A DNA stretch of 64,000 bases from JAFMDF01 sp965277445. GTDB taxonomy: Bacteria > Bacteroidota > Bacteroidia > Chitinophagales > Saprospiraceae. The translations under genes were made by a program, and so were the position numbers. The notes under the pieces are model-generated. The model had not been told where the DNA came from and did not search any database. It saw nothing but the letters and a program-made list of their open reading frames with translations. Below, piece after piece: positions 35,359 through 43,099 of the stretch (position 1 is the first letter of the stretch; each line of letters begins with the position of its first letter). The stretch spans positions 496,001 through 560,000 of the forward strand of contig CBDICY010000050.1 of the NCBI GenBank assembly GCA_965277445.1. The letters are read 5' to 3'.

Positions 35359-35625
35359 CTACTTATCTAACCATTTTTTCAATTCCTTATCTGTAGGATT
35401 TCTCAATTTTTTACCCTTAATCATTAATGTTGGAAAATTCAACCGCCCCGTTTGATATAAACTCCTCAATTCAGTTGCAAAGGCTTCCTGCTTTTCCACA
35501 TCTAAAAAGGTGAAAGCTACCTTTCTTTCTTTGAGAAAATTGAGATAATATTGGGTTTTATGACACCTTGCGGCGCCATAAACCCGAATATTATCTTTAT
35601 AATTACCCGACTGCTTATTTTTCAT
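35359..35625 (-). CDS. Monothiol glutaredoxin-like protein
   Basis: An 88-residue thioredoxin-fold protein. IRVYGAARCHKTQYYL places a single active-site cysteine (C21) where glutaredoxins have CxxC, the second position being Thr. NFPTLMIKGKKLRNPTDKEL supplies the cis-proline and the following helix. Its ATG shares one base with the msrA stop codon (TAATG), indicating translational coupling. It probably works with MsrA or the downstream reductase fusion. The product is close in style to ArsC/Spx-like small glutaredoxins but lacks their signatures. Confidence 0.75.
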   Translation of the reverse strand: MKNKQSGNYKDNIRVYGAARCHKTQYYLNFLKERKVAFTFLDVEKQEAFATELRSLYQTGRLNFPTLMIKGKKLRNPTDKELKKWLDK

Positions 35626-36170
35626 TAAACTAATTTTTCCACTTTTAATTTATCCGCATATCGCTCCCTTAGTTTGTTAACTTTAGGGTCAATAACTACT
35701 CGGCAATACCCTTTGCTAGAATTTTGATTATAATAATTTTGATGGTATTTTTCTGCTGGGTAGAATTTAACCAAAGGTACTAACTCTGTTACAATAGGGT
35801 CTCCAAAAGTTGATTTTAAACTATCCAAAACCTTTACTACTGTTGCCTTTTGCACCGCATCATGGTACAAAATAATCGACCGATACTGCGTCCCTCTATC
35901 TGCCCCTTGTCGATTTAGCGTAGTTGGATCATGGCTCGTCATAAAAATCGTTATCAAGTCTTCGTAGCTAATTTGGTCCGCATCAAAAGTTACTTGTATA
36001 ACCTCTGCATGACCTGTTGTGCCTGAACAGATAGCTCGATAAGTTGGATTTTCGGTTTGTCCAGCAGTATAACCTGACACTACTGTTTCTACACCTTTTA
36101 ATCTCTGAACAATGGCTTCTATACACCAAAAACATCCTCCACCAAAAGTGGCTATTTGTTTATTTTTCAT
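35625..36170 (-). CDS. msrA: Peptide-methionine (S)-S-oxide reductase
   Basis: The start at 36170 gives MKNKQIATFGGGCFWC; an in-frame ATG at 36194 would add eight residues inside msrB. The catalytic cysteine is C13 in GGGCFWCIEA. Other MsrA hallmarks are VVSGYTAGQTENPTYRAICSGTTGHAEVIQV and the YHQNYY segment near the C terminus. It has about 181 residues and is cytosolic. It reduces methionine-S-sulfoxide. The gene overlaps the end of msrB by about 11 bases and is followed by the glutaredoxin gene with a one-base overlap. Confidence 0.95.
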   Translation of the reverse strand: MKNKQIATFGGGCFWCIEAIVQRLKGVETVVSGYTAGQTENPTYRAICSGTTGHAEVIQVTFDADQISYEDLITIFMTSHDPTTLNRQGADRGTQYRSIILYHDAVQKATVVKVLDSLKSTFGDPIVTELVPLVKFYPAEKYHQNYYNQNSSKGYCRVVIDPKVNKLRERYADKLKVEKLV

Positions 36171-36630
36171 TACTAGATTTTTTATCGTTATCAATATATT
36201 TTAAAGCTACTGAATTAATACAGTATCGTAAACCGCTTGGCTTCGGTCCATATTTAAATACATGTCCTAAATGGGCATCGCAAGTATTACACATTACTTC
36301 GACTCTGGTCATACCTAATGACTCATCTAGTTCATATTTAATGGCATTCTCTTGAATCGGTTGAGAAAAACTAGGCCATCCTGTTCCCGAATCATATTTG
36401 ACACTCGAATCAAATAATTTAGTATCGCAGCAGATACAGGAATACTTCCCTGGTTCATAAACTTTACATAATTCACCTGTGAAACTTCGCTCCGTTCCTT
36501 TTTTTCTAGTAACTCTAAATGCTTCGGGAGAAAGTAGTAATAGCCAATCTACTTCTGTTTTTTCCACTCGTCTTTCAGGAGTAGGATTACCATTTTTAGC
36601 AAAATTGATTACATCCTTCCAATAAATCAT
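36160..36630 (-). CDS. msrB: Peptide-methionine (R)-S-oxide reductase
   Basis: A 156-residue MsrB. The structural zinc ligands are CxxC pairs at C65/C68 (YSCICCDT) and C114/C117 (CNTCDAHLGHVF). The catalytic cysteine is C137 in GLRYCINSVAL. SGTGWPSF is the conserved substrate region. It is cytosolic, since no signal is present. It is the first gene of the msrB-msrA-glutaredoxin-reductase operon, with an exact TAnnTTTG promoter element at 36814-36821. Confidence 0.95.
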   Translation of the reverse strand: MIYWKDVINFAKNGNPTPERRVEKTEVDWLLLLSPEAFRVTRKKGTERSFTGELCKVYEPGKYSCICCDTKLFDSSVKYDSGTGWPSFSQPIQENAIKYELDESLGMTRVEVMCNTCDAHLGHVFKYGPKPSGLRYCINSVALKYIDNDKKSSNEK

Positions 36631-36660
36631 AATTGCTCCTTTTTTTAATTAATTAAATTA

Positions 36661-36795
36661 AGTTGCGGGTTACGAGTTTCGTGTTGCGGGTTATATACGA
36701 TTTTGTTCAAATTCTGAGGAATTAGTCTAATCTTGAATAATCAATTTTCAATTTCTACTCATTTTTGAACTCGCAACCCGTAACTCGCAACTCGG
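36661..36795. repeat. GTTGCGGGTTACGAGTT inverted repeat
   Basis: Copies of a GTTGCGGGTT/GTTACGAGTT-type unit at 36661-36692 are repeated in inverted orientation at 36768-36795. Arms of 21 bases match at 18 positions, with an 86-base central segment. The arms are much more GC-rich than their surroundings. The element lies between the msrB start and its -7 promoter element, so it would be in the mRNA leader. Confidence 0.6.
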
Positions 36796-36813
36796 AATCA
36801 TTAATTGATAGTG

Positions 36814-36821
36814 CAAAGATA
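36814..36821 (-). promoter_or_regulatory. -7 promoter element of the msr operon
   Basis: The minus strand reads TATCTTTG, an exact TAnnTTTG match. It lies 184 bases upstream of msrB, implying a leader containing the inverted repeat. Confidence 0.6.
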
Positions 36822-37173
36822 GGGACAAAGCCGAGTTAGTTGTTAGCTAATAATTCCTTACTATTTGTAAATTATTCCCTTTATTTCATTTTTAATTCCA
36901 TTTACTAAAGTAATTCCCTTAAAAATAAATACTACTTTATTAAAACAAAATCTCCTTAACCTACAATAACTCGTTCATTATCAATAATTTAAAACAAACC
37001 AGGTCATAAATAGTATTACTTTAGCAATATTACCAGGCATTTTCATCATCATTATTAATTTGCAAATTTTACCTCTACAAATAGATAAAGGGGAAAAATT
37101 CACAAATCAAAGGGAAGAATTTTCTATCTACTATCTTCACTTTACCCATTACTTTGTACCATTACTTAATCAA

Positions 37174-37179
37174 AAGGAG
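37174..37179 (+). promoter_or_regulatory. Shine-Dalgarno sequence of the TlpA-like gene
   Basis: AAGGAG ends 5 bases before the ATG at 37185. Clear Shine-Dalgarno sequences are uncommon in Bacteroidota and rare in this window. Confidence 0.6.
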
Positions 37180-37184
37180 TTATT

Positions 37185-37682
37185 ATGCAAAATACAAGTC
37201 GAGATTATGGTATTGCTGGATTGACCGCTCCAGAATTAACCGTTACTCAATGGGTAGATGCCGATGGGAAAAAATCTACTCCAATGACCTTAGCTAGTTT
37301 AAAAGGTCAATTTAAAGTTATCTATTGTTTTCAAGCTTGGTGTCCTGGTTGTCATAGTCGAGGTTTACCTGCACTTCAAAAAATGGTGACGGCTTTACAA
37401 GATAGTGATAAGGTGTCTTTTTTAGCTATCCAAACGGTCTTTGAAGGCGCACATGCCAATACTTTTGAGCGAATGGCCGAAATTCAAAAGGAATATGATT
37501 TAGCCATTCCATTTGGGCATGATATAGGCGATGCAGCCACTCGGAATATCAGTAGTACGATGTACCACTATAGGACGGGCGGCACCCCTTGGTTTATCTT
37601 AATTGATGAAAACGACAAAGTGGTTTTTAATGATTTTCATCTAAACACCGAGAAGGCTATTGAGTATTTAAAGTCCTTATAA
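37185..37682 (+). CDS. TlpA-like thioredoxin-fold protein
   Basis: A 165-residue soluble protein. The active site is AWCPGCHSRGLP (C53/C56), preceded by a redoxin-like VIYCFQ strand. The cis-proline loop is GGTPWFILIDEND. The N terminus (MQNTSRDYGIAGLTAPELTV) has no signal peptide, unlike most TlpA proteins, so it may act in the cytosol. It opens the plus-strand group divergent from the msr operon, consistent with a shared redox theme. Confidence 0.85.
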   Translation: MQNTSRDYGIAGLTAPELTVTQWVDADGKKSTPMTLASLKGQFKVIYCFQAWCPGCHSRGLPALQKMVTALQDSDKVSFLAIQTVFEGAHANTFERMAEIQKEYDLAIPFGHDIGDAATRNISSTMYHYRTGGTPWFILIDENDKVVFNDFHLNTEKAIEYLKSL

Positions 37683-37734
37683 AAATATTGAAAAGGGGCT
37701 ATCTTTTGGGTAGTCTCTTTCTTATAAAATAACC

Positions 37735-38019
37735 ATGAAAAATTCAACTATAATTCACCATCCAAATAAACAACTTCTGACCTTAGCTATAAATGAAAAG
37801 GACAGGGCATTCATCGAATACCAATTAAAAGATGGCGTTTATTATTTAATACATTCAGAAGTTCCAACGAATTTAAGAGGTCAAGATATTGGTAGAAAAT
37901 TGGTTCAAAAAACATTTGATTACTTACAACTGAACAATTTACAAGCAAAAGCTATTTGTACTTATATCCGCAGATTAGTTAGCAGAAATCCAGCGTGGCA
38001 AACTTTTATTCGTCTATAA
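37735..38019 (+). CDS. Small GNAT-type acetyltransferase
   Basis: A 94-residue protein of the short GNAT class. The diagnostic stretch is YYLIHSEVPTNLRGQDIGRKLVQKTFDYL, which supplies the acetyl-CoA pyrophosphate-binding loop RGQDIG. The C terminus has AICTYIRRLVSRNPAW. It lacks the N-terminal substrate domain of larger GNATs. The function is unknown. It lies 52 bases after the TlpA-like gene and 9 bases before the aldo/keto reductase gene. Confidence 0.8.
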   Translation: MKNSTIIHHPNKQLLTLAINEKDRAFIEYQLKDGVYYLIHSEVPTNLRGQDIGRKLVQKTFDYLQLNNLQAKAICTYIRRLVSRNPAWQTFIRL

Positions 38020-38028
38020 ATTACATTT

Positions 38029-38976
38029 ATGGTAGTAGGATTAGGTACTGCGGCCATTGGTCGCCCTCAATATATTAACATTCGGCAACAACAATCAGCT
38101 ACTCCTTTTAATTTAATCAACTTTAAGTCAAAAGGCAAAGAAATTTTAGAAATGGCCTATCAAAAGGGGATTAGGTATTTCGATACCGCTCCAGGTTATG
38201 GTTTGGCAGAACAATTGTTATTAGAATGGGTGAAAGAGAAACAAGATACTTCTATTGAAGTTGCCACTAAATGGGGCTATACTTATGTGGCTAACTTTGA
38301 TCCGAATGTCGCCAAACATGAAATTAAGGAGCATAGTTTGGCCAAATTAAATGAACAATGGGCTGTTTCTCAACAACTACTACCTTTCTTGACTAGTTAC
38401 CAAATTCATTCTGCTACCTTGGATACTGGTGTTTTAGACAATCAAACTATTTTAGAACGATTAGCTGATTTGAAATCAACTTATCAATTACACATAGGTT
38501 TAACCACGAGCGGTGCTAATCAGAATGAAGTCTTAAAAAAAGCCTTAGCTATTAAGCTTAATGGAATGCCACTTTTCGACTTATTTCAAGTAACCTATAA
38601 TATATTTGACCAAAGTCTTGCTAAGCTATTTAGTCAACTAGCCTTCTCTGGAAAACGAGTAGTAATTAAAGAAGCCTTAGCAAATGGACGGGTATTTCCA
38701 CATGAAAAATACCCACATTATCAGGCTGCTTACGAAACGCTACAACGTTTAGCCGATAAATATGAGGTTGGAATTGATGCTATCGCTTTACGTTTTTGCA
38801 TGGATAGTTTGTCTCCGTACAAAGTATTAAGTGGTGCTTCCGAAGCTACTCATTTAACAGAAAATCTTAAAACTAACCATTTCAAGCTTAGTAAAAAAGA
38901 CCTTCAAACTTTGAAAGCATTGCAAATTAAACCGCAAAAATATTGGTCTGAACGAAAGCAATTACAATGGAATTAA
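38029..38976 (+). CDS. Aldo/keto reductase
   Basis: A 315-residue protein of the aldo/keto reductase family. GIRYFDTAPGYGLAEQLLLEWV carries the catalytic Asp and Tyr. Lys of the tetrad lies in VATKWGYTY. The His position is SYQIHSATLD. The C-terminal NADPH-binding region contains LRFCMDSLSPYKVLSGAS. The substrate is unknown. The gene sits between a GNAT and a Zn-ribbon gene in the same orientation. Confidence 0.9.
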   Translation: MVVGLGTAAIGRPQYINIRQQQSATPFNLINFKSKGKEILEMAYQKGIRYFDTAPGYGLAEQLLLEWVKEKQDTSIEVATKWGYTYVANFDPNVAKHEIKEHSLAKLNEQWAVSQQLLPFLTSYQIHSATLDTGVLDNQTILERLADLKSTYQLHIGLTTSGANQNEVLKKALAIKLNGMPLFDLFQVTYNIFDQSLAKLFSQLAFSGKRVVIKEALANGRVFPHEKYPHYQAAYETLQRLADKYEVGIDAIALRFCMDSLSPYKVLSGASEATHLTENLKTNHFKLSKKDLQTLKALQIKPQKYWSERKQLQWN

Positions 38977-38998
38977 TTAAACAATTAAAAACGATAAA

Positions 38999-39274
38999 AT
39001 GAGTCTATTACAATCCATTATTAATTTTGTGACTAAAAAAGAAGCAAAACAAGCCGCACCTGAAGGTTTTTGCCCCAACTGTTGGGGAAGACAAGAATAT
39101 GAAGGTCAATTTTTTGAAGCCATGAAAAACGAAGGCATCAATGTCAATAACGTTAGTGAAAAAGTAGGTTGGGTGCAGGATTATGCTGATAAACATTTGG
39201 CTGGTATTGAGCTTCATCCAGAAGGGGACGGATATGTTTGTTCAAAATGTAAAGTCACCTATAAAGCCCAATAA
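38999..39274 (+). CDS. Small Zn-ribbon-like protein
   Basis: A 91-residue cytosolic protein. Two CxxC motifs (FCPNCWG near residue 25 and VCSKCK near residue 84) can form a four-cysteine zinc site. Between them lies a helical QFFEAMKNEGINVNNV and KVGWVQDYADKHLAGIEL region. The function is not known to me. It ends only 3 bases before the convergent AraC gene. Confidence 0.7.
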   Translation: MSLLQSIINFVTKKEAKQAAPEGFCPNCWGRQEYEGQFFEAMKNEGINVNNVSEKVGWVQDYADKHLAGIELHPEGDGYVCSKCKVTYKAQ

Positions 39275-39277
39275 TAA

Positions 39278-40111
39278 TCACTCACTCAGTCCCTTTTTAA
39301 AAGCAGAAGGTGATTGACCAAGGCGAGTTCTAAAGAAATGGCTAAAGGATTGTATATCATTAAAACTTAATTCGTAGGCAATTTCTTGCACCGATTTCTC
39401 TGAGTATTTTAACAATCTTTTAGCTTCTAATAATCGCCGTTCATTGATGATTTTTATGGGTGTTTTATCAATAAATTTATTAAAAGTATTGGCTAATGTT
39501 TTAGGAGATTTATGCAGCAATTTTGCATAATCTCCCACCTTAGTCAAGGTTCTAAAATGTTTTTCTACTAAATAATTGAATTCTCTAATGATGCCAATAT
39601 TATTGGCTTCTGAGGGTAAATTGAGGCTATCTTGTTTATAAATCCTAACACAAGTGATTAAAAATCGTTTGAGCATTATTTGTAACATCTCTTGTTTCAA
39701 ATTGTCTGATTCATCTTCCATTTCCATCATAAATACCTCCCAAATTAATTGCAATTGCTTCAATCGCTCTGCCTCAATTTTAATTTTTGGCACTTCTGAT
39801 GCACCAAAAAATAAAACGCCTCTACACCCTACTTCGCTATCGTGTTTTTCCACACAATAAAAAGGCTTATTAAATTGAATGACATTCAATCGGTCAAACT
39901 GAAGGTCTTCTAAACGATGATATTCAGTTAAGAAAATCACACAATTATTGTCAATTTTAATTTTTTGTCCATCGACCTCTACCCTTGCAGGTAACCCCAC
40001 ATTCCAAATAATACTTAAACCTGTTTTGAGGTCTTGATTAAACATGTATTTATTGGTCGGTGTGATTTCCGAAATAAATAAAACTTCGTTGATATTGGAT
40101 TGGAATTTCAT
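39278..40111 (-). CDS. AraC family regulator with Cx9C motif
   Basis: A 277-residue regulator. The sensory half has NKPFYCVEKHDSEVGCRGVL with C86 and C96 (Cx9C). The C-terminal DNA-binding domain has YAKLLHKSPKTLANTFNKF and VQEIAYELSFNDIQSFSHFFRTR. It is closely similar in layout to the regulator at 32570-33412, and both flank the redox cluster. Its ATG overlaps a possible small upstream ORF by one base. Confidence 0.88.
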   Translation of the reverse strand: MKFQSNINEVLFISEITPTNKYMFNQDLKTGLSIIWNVGLPARVEVDGQKIKIDNNCVIFLTEYHRLEDLQFDRLNVIQFNKPFYCVEKHDSEVGCRGVLFFGASEVPKIKIEAERLKQLQLIWEVFMMEMEDESDNLKQEMLQIMLKRFLITCVRIYKQDSLNLPSEANNIGIIREFNYLVEKHFRTLTKVGDYAKLLHKSPKTLANTFNKFIDKTPIKIINERRLLEAKRLLKYSEKSVQEIAYELSFNDIQSFSHFFRTRLGQSPSAFKKGLSE

Positions 40112-40257
40112 TAACTGATGATTTTAATTAGCACTCCTTTCTCTAACGTTTTAACAAACATAATCCGTTGTCCTTCATGAACCAGCAGGACTGCGCATGC
40201 GGGCAGGTCCGTTGGGAATTTAATACAAAAAACCAAGTTATCTATTTCTGCTGTCAT
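40111..40257 (-). CDS. Possible small protein upstream of AraC-type gene
   Basis: A 48-residue ORF from MTAEIDNLVF whose TAA shares one base with the AraC ATG (TAATG), as in coupled genes. It is beta-rich in appearance, ending with QRIMFVKTLEKGVLIKIIS. An internal GC-rich stretch (PTDLPACA) coincides with a CCTGCCCGCATGCGCAG sequence that looks like an inserted repeat. I do not recognise it, and it may be spurious. Confidence 0.3.
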   Translation of the reverse strand: MTAEIDNLVFCIKFPTDLPACAVLLVHEGQRIMFVKTLEKGVLIKIIS

Positions 40258-40337
40258 ATTTCTAAAAAAATCAAAAAGAAAATGTACCTTCATTTTTTTA
40301 TCAACTGCCCTTTTTTTTAACAAATTGAACTAGAGTT

Positions 40338-42221
40338 ATGAAAAATACTATTCAATCATTCGGCATACTTATTAGTCTTACTGTCTTTATTTTCTTTCAA
40401 AATAATGGCCTTGCTCAAAATGACATCATCAAAAAGTTAGAAGACATTGCTATCAAAGAAACCAGAGTCATGATGCCAATGAGTGACGGCATTCGCTTAT
40501 GTACGGATATTTATCGACCAAAAACCGATAAAAAGGTACCCATTATCTTTTCTAGAACGCCTTATAATTTCAACTCTTGGGGAGATGGCGAAGAAAAAAC
40601 GAGGACTAGAAAACGTGCTTATGAAGCTGTAAAAAGAGGCTATGCTTATGTGGTACAAAACGAAAGAGGTCGATATTTTTCAGAAGGAGAATGGGATATT
40701 TTAGGCACGCCTGTATCAGATTCCTACGATGCTTTTACTTGGATGCAAAATCAACCGTGGTCGAATGGTAAAATTGGCTTGCAAGGCTGTTCTTCTACCG
40801 CTGAATGGCAAATGGAAGCCGCTACGAAAAATCATCCTGCTTTGGCAGCAATGGTGCCTCAAGGTTTTGGGGCAGGTGTTGGTCGAGTTGGAGGTTTATA
40901 TGAACAAGGAAATTGGTATCGTGGTGGTGCGCATCAAACCTTATTTTCTGCGTGGTTATATGGTGTCGAGCACGATAAATTTAAGCCAAGAATTCCAGCA
41001 GGCGCGACTACTGAAGATTTAAATCGGATTGCTCGATTTTATGATTTAGCGCCCGAAAATCCAAGAGTAGATATGAAAAAGGCTTTAAGTCATTTACCTT
41101 TTAGTGAATTCATTCAGAATATAGATGGTAAGAAGGAAATTTTTGATAAAATGATTGCTCGAAAGCCCAATGACCCTGCATGGTTTGAAGGGGGCATTTA
41201 TCACGATGACCAACCGATTGATGTACCTGCTTTTTGGTTTGTGAGTTGGTACGATGTTTCTGCAACGCCTAATTTGACTTTATTTAACCATGTTCGGAAG
41301 ACAAGCAAACAAGCAGATAATCAATATTTGGTGATTGCCCCGACTTTGCATTGCCGATATACTAGAGCTACGGAAAATACTATTGTCGGAGAAAGAAGTG
41401 TTGGCGATGCTCGATTGAATTATGACGAACAGATTTATGGTTTTTATGATATGCTTTTGAAAGGAGAAACGAATGATTTTAAAGGCAAGACGCCTAGAGT
41501 TCAATATTATACGATGGGTAGCAATGAGTGGCAATCTGCGGATGCTTGGCCGCCAGCAAGTGCAGAAATGACTACCTTCTACTTAAATAGTGGTGGAGAA
41601 GCCAATAGTTTGTATGGGGATGGACAATTAAGTGCATCCAAACCAAGTACCGATAATCCTGATGGTTTCTTTTATGACCCGATGAATCCAGTTACTTCTT
41701 TGGGTGGAAATGTTTGTTGTACAGGTAATGCCATTGACGGTGGGGCTTTTGACCAACGACCAATGGAAGCTCGACAGGATATTCTGGTTTACACTACCGA
41801 GCCTTTAACCGAAGGTATCGAAGTAAGTGGTTTTATTGAATCGACACTTTATGTTTCTTCAGATGTAAAAGACACCGATTTTACGATTAAATTGATTGAT
41901 GTGCATCCTGATGGAAGTGCTTATAATTTAGATGAAACGATTCAAAGAGTACGTTATAGAGAAGGATATGATAAGGAAGTATTTATGGAAAATGGGAAGG
42001 TTTACAAGGTAGATTTAACGCCGATGTCTACCAGTAATTTTTTCAAAAAAGGACATCGTATTCGAGTAGAAATTGCGAGTAGTAACTTCCCTCGTTTTAC
42101 TCGAAATCTAAATACAGGAGGCGATAATTATAATGAATCGGAAGGGGTTATTGCATATAATAAAGTGCATCATTCGGCGGAATATCCTTCGCAAATTCGG
42201 TTGCCGATTGTGAAGAAGTAA
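40338..42221 (+). CDS. CocE/NonD family serine hydrolase (S15-like)
   Basis: A 627-residue exported hydrolase. The signal peptide ends near GLAQ (residue 27). The alpha/beta-hydrolase part includes VMMPMSDGIRLCTDIYRP, IIFSRTPYNF, VVQNERGRYFSEGEWD and the nucleophile elbow KIGLQGCSSTAEWQ with S152. C-terminal residues about 380-627 form the jelly-roll typical of S15/CocE proteins (QDILVYTTEPLTEGIEVSG, FIKKGHRIRVEIASSNF-like ending). Substrates in the family are X-Pro peptides, esters or beta-lactam side chains, and the substrate here is undetermined. Confidence 0.9.
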   Translation: MKNTIQSFGILISLTVFIFFQNNGLAQNDIIKKLEDIAIKETRVMMPMSDGIRLCTDIYRPKTDKKVPIIFSRTPYNFNSWGDGEEKTRTRKRAYEAVKRGYAYVVQNERGRYFSEGEWDILGTPVSDSYDAFTWMQNQPWSNGKIGLQGCSSTAEWQMEAATKNHPALAAMVPQGFGAGVGRVGGLYEQGNWYRGGAHQTLFSAWLYGVEHDKFKPRIPAGATTEDLNRIARFYDLAPENPRVDMKKALSHLPFSEFIQNIDGKKEIFDKMIARKPNDPAWFEGGIYHDDQPIDVPAFWFVSWYDVSATPNLTLFNHVRKTSKQADNQYLVIAPTLHCRYTRATENTIVGERSVGDARLNYDEQIYGFYDMLLKGETNDFKGKTPRVQYYTMGSNEWQSADAWPPASAEMTTFYLNSGGEANSLYGDGQLSASKPSTDNPDGFFYDPMNPVTSLGGNVCCTGNAIDGGAFDQRPMEARQDILVYTTEPLTEGIEVSGFIESTLYVSSDVKDTDFTIKLIDVHPDGSAYNLDETIQRVRYREGYDKEVFMENGKVYKVDLTPMSTSNFFKKGHRIRVEIASSNFPRFTRNLNTGGDNYNESEGVIAYNKVHHSAEYPSQIRLPIVKK

Positions 42222-42229
42222 GACTTATA

Positions 42230-42277
42230 TTTTTGACGCTGATTATTATGATTAGTTATAAAAATCAGCGTCAAAAA
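42230..42277. terminator. Bidirectional stem-loop terminator
   Basis: A perfect 15-base arm TTTTTGACGCTGATT (42230-42244) pairs with AATCAGCGTCAAAAA (42263-42277). It separates the convergent hydrolase and Uma2 genes and provides T-tracts for both directions. Confidence 0.75.
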
Positions 42278-42319
42278 TAAATTTAGCTGATTTAAAAATT
42301 ACAAGTAACCAAACCTCAT

Positions 42320-42931
42320 TTAAACCTCCATTAAATCTTCCATCTTAATTCGCAAACCTTTCAAAACACCTTTTCCTGTTAAGTTTTTAGAAAAAGGTAC
42401 TTCGGCTGTAGGTTTATCTGGTAAGTAAACATAAGTAACTTTATTATAAGGGTCTATCAACCATCCTAATCGACAACCATTTTCCATGAACTCCTCCATT
42501 TTTTCTTTAAGTTCATTTACTTGTCGTTTACTAGAAGCTAGTTCACAAATAAAATCTGGACATAATGGAACAAATTTCTCTTTTTGGGCAGCAGCTAGTT
42601 TTTCCCATTTTTTCAAAGGAATCCATGATACATCTGGAGAATAAACTGCTCCATTTGGTATTCTAAAACCAGTCGATGAATCAAAGACTCTACCTTGTTT
42701 TTTTTGTCGATTCCATAAAACAAATTCTGCGCCTAATTCCGCATTTCGAATTCCTGAGTTACCTCCTGTTAATGACATAATAATAATTTCACCAGTAGAT
42801 AGTCTTTCTATTTTAAGCCCATCATTTAACTGGCAAAATTCGAAAAAATCATCCTCCGTAAATGTACCATCTGGTATATTTAACGCCACATACTCTAATT
42901 TAGGCTTCTTTTTTGTTGATATTGCTACCAT
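42320..42931 (-). CDS. Uma2 family protein (DUF820, restriction-endonuclease-like)
   Basis: A 203-residue protein of the Uma2/DUF820 family with a PD-(D/E)XK nuclease-like core. Visible hallmarks are IERLSTGEIIIMSLTGGNSGIRNAELGAEF, VFDSSTGFRIPNGAVYSPDVSWI, VPLCPDFICELASSKR (catalytic D, E and K positions) and LGWLIDPYNKVTYVY. These families are numerous in cyanobacteria and Bacteroidota, and their role is unresolved. It has an exact -7 element 61 bases upstream. Confidence 0.85.
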   Translation of the reverse strand: MVAISTKKKPKLEYVALNIPDGTFTEDDFFEFCQLNDGLKIERLSTGEIIIMSLTGGNSGIRNAELGAEFVLWNRQKKQGRVFDSSTGFRIPNGAVYSPDVSWIPLKKWEKLAAAQKEKFVPLCPDFICELASSKRQVNELKEKMEEFMENGCRLGWLIDPYNKVTYVYLPDKPTAEVPFSKNLTGKGVLKGLRIKMEDLMEV

Positions 42932-42991
42932 TTTGCGCTTTTTATAAATTATTTTGGGTCTTCTTTGTAGAAAGTGTAGTTTTCTGTTCTA

Positions 42992-42999
42992 CAAATTTA
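42992..42999 (-). promoter_or_regulatory. -7 promoter element of the Uma2 gene
   Basis: The minus strand reads TAAATTTG, matching TAnnTTTG, 60 bases upstream of the start codon at 42931. Confidence 0.5.
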
Positions 43000-43099
43000 A
43001 AGAAAAAAAAGCACATTTATTAATTCTTTTAATTGGGAACTAAATTCCTAAATTTATACTTGATTCATTTAATCAAGTAAAGTTTCAAAACGCAACCCA

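Noticed and set aside
42320..42931. Restriction-modification locus around the Uma2 protein
   Set aside because: There is no methyltransferase or specificity gene nearby, and Uma2 proteins are not established restriction enzymes.
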